Assembly: GCA_013693855.1 (NCBI GenBank)
Contig: CP059261.1
Coordinates: 566,483-572,230 of the forward strand
Direction of reading: 5' to 3'
Origin: Micropruina sp.
GTDB taxonomy: Bacteria; Actinomycetota; Actinomycetes; Propionibacteriales; Propionibacteriaceae
Length of the DNA stretch: 5,748 nt
The notes beneath the pieces were generated by a model. It ran no database searches. It worked only from the letters and a program-made list of their open reading frames with translations, and was not told the origin of the DNA. This document shows positions 5,607 through 5,748 of this stretch, in pieces (position 1 is the first letter of the stretch; every line of letters begins with the position of its first letter). A program made the translations under genes and the position numbers.

Positions 5607-5748
5607 GGGCCGTCCTCACCCGCGTGTGGGCCATCTGCGTCAAGGAGGTCAAGCACCTGCGGCGCGATCCGCGCACCCTCGCCGCAACGCTGCTCATCCC
5701 GGTGGTCCAGTTGCTGATGTTCAGCTACGCGATCAGCTTCGACGTCAG
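5603..5748 (+). CDS. ABC-2-type transporter permease, N-terminal fragment
   Basis: The gene starts at ATG 5603 behind a strong GGAGG site and runs off the window edge, so only about 48 residues are seen. The sequence MRAVLTRVWAICVKEVKHL is a cytosolic start with the K-E-x-x-x-L-R-R-D-P-R-T-L pattern typical of YbhS/YbhR-like ABC-2 permeases. A hydrophobic first transmembrane segment follows (LAATLLIPVVQLLMFSYAIS). It should form the membrane channel driven by the upstream ATPase. No damage is seen in the visible part. Confidence 0.88.
   Translation, partial: MRAVLTRVWAICVKEVKHLRRDPRTLAATLLIPVVQLLMFSYAISFDV

Overview
The window looks like chromosomal DNA of a high-GC actinobacterium. Codons strongly prefer G/C at third positions, starts are often GTG, and genes are packed with 4-bp GTGA overlaps. 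The intergenic DNA carries a palindromic element with core GGTCGAGCCTGTCGAGACC, which I recall as common in Propionibacteriales and Micrococcales genomes (memory, not a search). All real genes are on the + strand.

Layout. (1) Positions 1-1041 hold the C-terminal part of a CotA/phenoxazinone-synthase-type multicopper oxidase, with both C-terminal copper motifs intact; its N-terminus lies outside the window. (2) Positions 1042-1789 are a 748-bp non-coding stretch. It contains eight direct copies of the palindromic element, one decayed half copy, and two inverted copies embedded in a roughly 126-bp tandem duplication. (3) At 1768-1796 a long imperfect palindrome overlaps a plausible promoter and the start of a TetR-family regulator (1790-2428), pointing to autoregulation and perhaps a leaderless mRNA. 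(4) From 2425 to the window end runs a tight operon. It encodes a lipoprotein adaptor with a very long coiled coil (2425-3793), a membrane-anchored HlyD/YbhG-like adaptor (3801-4591), an ABC-2-type ATPase (4588 to about 5606) and the beginning of an ABC-2 permease (5603 to the edge).

How the genes fit together. TetR regulator, adaptor, ATPase and ABC-2 permease recall the E. coli CecR/YbhGFSR efflux system. Here there are two different adaptors, one lipid-anchored and one with a transmembrane anchor. The likely job is export of a drug or other small hydrophobic compound sensed by the TetR protein. The substrate cannot be read from sequence.

Most striking oddity. The three complete export genes are broken as read by at least five frameshifts (about 3006, 3482, 4094, 5047, 5284), probably seven (also within 5551-5570 and 5597-5601). 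Every one has the same sign and is repaired by adding one base to a short G or C run, and the repaired proteins have intact motifs. This pattern points to homopolymer-length sequencing or assembly error rather than gene decay. The genes are therefore annotated as whole CDSs and each lesion is listed separately.
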